Assembly: GCA_051873875.1 (NCBI GenBank)
Contig: JBJEFI010000035.1
Span: 1 to 16,396 of the forward strand
Reading direction: 5' to 3'
Source of the DNA: JBJEFI01 sp051873875
GTDB taxonomy: Bacteria > Bacillota > Bacilli > Bacillales > Bacillaceae_G
Length of the DNA: 16,396 nt
Part shown: positions 15,962 to 16,396 of the stretch, piece after piece
Layout: every line of letters starts with the position of its first letter
Numbering within the stretch: position 1 is the stretch's first letter
Translations under genes and position numbers: made by a program
The notes under the pieces: generated by a model
Database searches by the model: none
What the model was told of the DNA's origin: nothing
Seen by the model: the letters and a program-made list of their open reading frames with translations, nothing else

Positions 15962-16306
15962 ATGAAAAATGAGCAAAATATTCATCCGATTAATGCCATG
16001 ATTCGAATTGCAATAGGGTTTACCTTATTAGCTTGGTCAATTGTAAAATTAGTTCGCAGACCTTACGCAAGTGGCTCTTATCTATTCGTTGCCTTCATCG
16101 CTGCCATGAAGATTGGCAGTGGTATTGTTCGCTATTGTCCATTTACTGCACTATACCAAAGATGCTTTTCATTAGAAACATATAACATTTGCGTCAGTCC
16201 TATTAAAGATTTTCTAAAAGATGCAGCTCAAATGGTAACAGACAAAGTTGAAGAAGTAACGAATAATGATAATACAGAAGAAACAGCCGAAGTTTCACCT
16301 AGTTAA
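15962..16306 (+). CDS. Small membrane protein, DUF2892 (YgaP-like transmembrane domain) type
   Basis: 114 residues. Two membrane segments are visible: about residues 11-28 (AMIRIAIGFTLLAWSIV) and 39-55 (SYLFVAFIAAMKIGSGI), joined by a short basic loop (RRPYASG), then RYCPFTALYQRC, the CPF/CPL motif characteristic of DUF2892 proteins, and a hydrophilic Asp/Glu/Thr-rich tail (about 85-114). The N-terminus NIHPINAMIRI is also typical (NxxxxDRIIR in other members). It lacks the rhodanese domain found in E. coli YgaP, so its function is unknown. The ATG at 15962 has AGGAG ten bases upstream. It is the only plus-strand gene in the window, divergent from pcrB, with its own terminator and a hairpin in its leader. 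Confidence 0.85.
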   Translation: MKNEQNIHPINAMIRIAIGFTLLAWSIVKLVRRPYASGSYLFVAFIAAMKIGSGIVRYCPFTALYQRCFSLETYNICVSPIKDFLKDAAQMVTDKVEEVTNNDNTEETAEVSPS

Positions 16307-16317
16307 CAAAAAATTGT

Positions 16318-16348
16318 AAGCCATCTATGTTAAATAGGTGGCTTTTTT
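16318..16348 (+). terminator. Rho-independent terminator of the DUF2892 gene
   Basis: AAGCCATCTAT (16318-16328) and ATAGGTGGCTT (16334-16344) pair over 11 positions including one G-T pair, with loop GTTAA, followed by six T residues on the plus strand. It starts 12 bases after the stop codon. Confidence 0.9.
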
Positions 16349-16357
16349 CCTTTATAT

Positions 16358-16391
16358 AAAAAAAGACCATCCACTAAAATAGTGGATAGTC
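16358..16391 (-). terminator. Rho-independent terminator of a minus-strand gene beyond the right edge
   Basis: ATCCACT (16369-16375) and AGTGGAT (16381-16387) pair perfectly and the stem continues with GAC/GTC after one mismatch. On the minus strand it is followed by seven T residues. It indicates a convergent minus-strand gene just outside the window. Confidence 0.8.
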
Positions 16392-16396
16392 CATTT

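Noticed and set aside
1..16396. CRISPR array, transposon, prophage or defence island
   Set aside because: No spaced direct repeats, transposase, integrase or toxin-antitoxin motif seen; the window is a conserved housekeeping cluster apart from the left 1.6 kb.

Overview
The window is a stretch of chromosome from a low-GC Gram-positive bacterium, most likely a member of the Bacillaceae. The DNA is AT-rich, Shine-Dalgarno sequences are strong, and the gene order pcrB-pcrA-ligA-camS, rocA, gatCAB, dagK, rlmCD is the one I know from Bacillus, particularly the B. cereus side of the genus, where rocA sits between camS and gatC. The proteins are close to their Bacillus counterparts but I cannot name the species from sequence alone. 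The core genes all lie on the minus strand, so they are transcribed from right to left.

Layout from right to left. At the right edge a minus-strand terminator (16358-16391) marks the end of a gene outside the window. A small plus-strand membrane protein gene of the DUF2892 type (15962-16306) has its own terminator and an unusual terminator-like hairpin in its leader. Divergent from it, a promoter at about 15800 starts the operon pcrB-pcrA-ligA-camS: archaeal-type ether lipid synthase, UvrD-family helicase, NAD-dependent DNA ligase and a lipoprotein, closed by a terminator at 9564-9604. Next come rocA (P5C dehydrogenase) as a single gene with a sigma-A-like promoter and terminator, and gatC-gatA-gatB (tRNA-dependent amidotransferase, making Gln-tRNA and/or Asn-tRNA), tightly packed with Shine-Dalgarno sequences overlapping the preceding stop codons and a terminator at 4431-4460. 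dagK (diacylglycerol kinase, undecaprenol/DAG lipid recycling) and rlmCD (23S rRNA m5U methyltransferase) follow as separate units.

The left 1.6 kb is accessory in character. Between rlmCD and the left end lies a 600-base stretch with a good plus-strand promoter, a perfect 10-bp hairpin and short ambiguous reading frames that look like gene remnants. Beyond it is an orphan 288-codon gene whose N-terminus resembles the Tudor-like C-terminal domain of PcrA, the helicase encoded at the other end of the window. The far left edge carries a terminator and a 22-base near-perfect palindrome.

Most of the window is ordinary, conserved housekeeping sequence. I found no CRISPR array, tRNA, rRNA, insertion sequence or recognisable defence system. 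Start codons were corrected for gatB, gatC, camS and ligA on the basis of Shine-Dalgarno spacing and family length.
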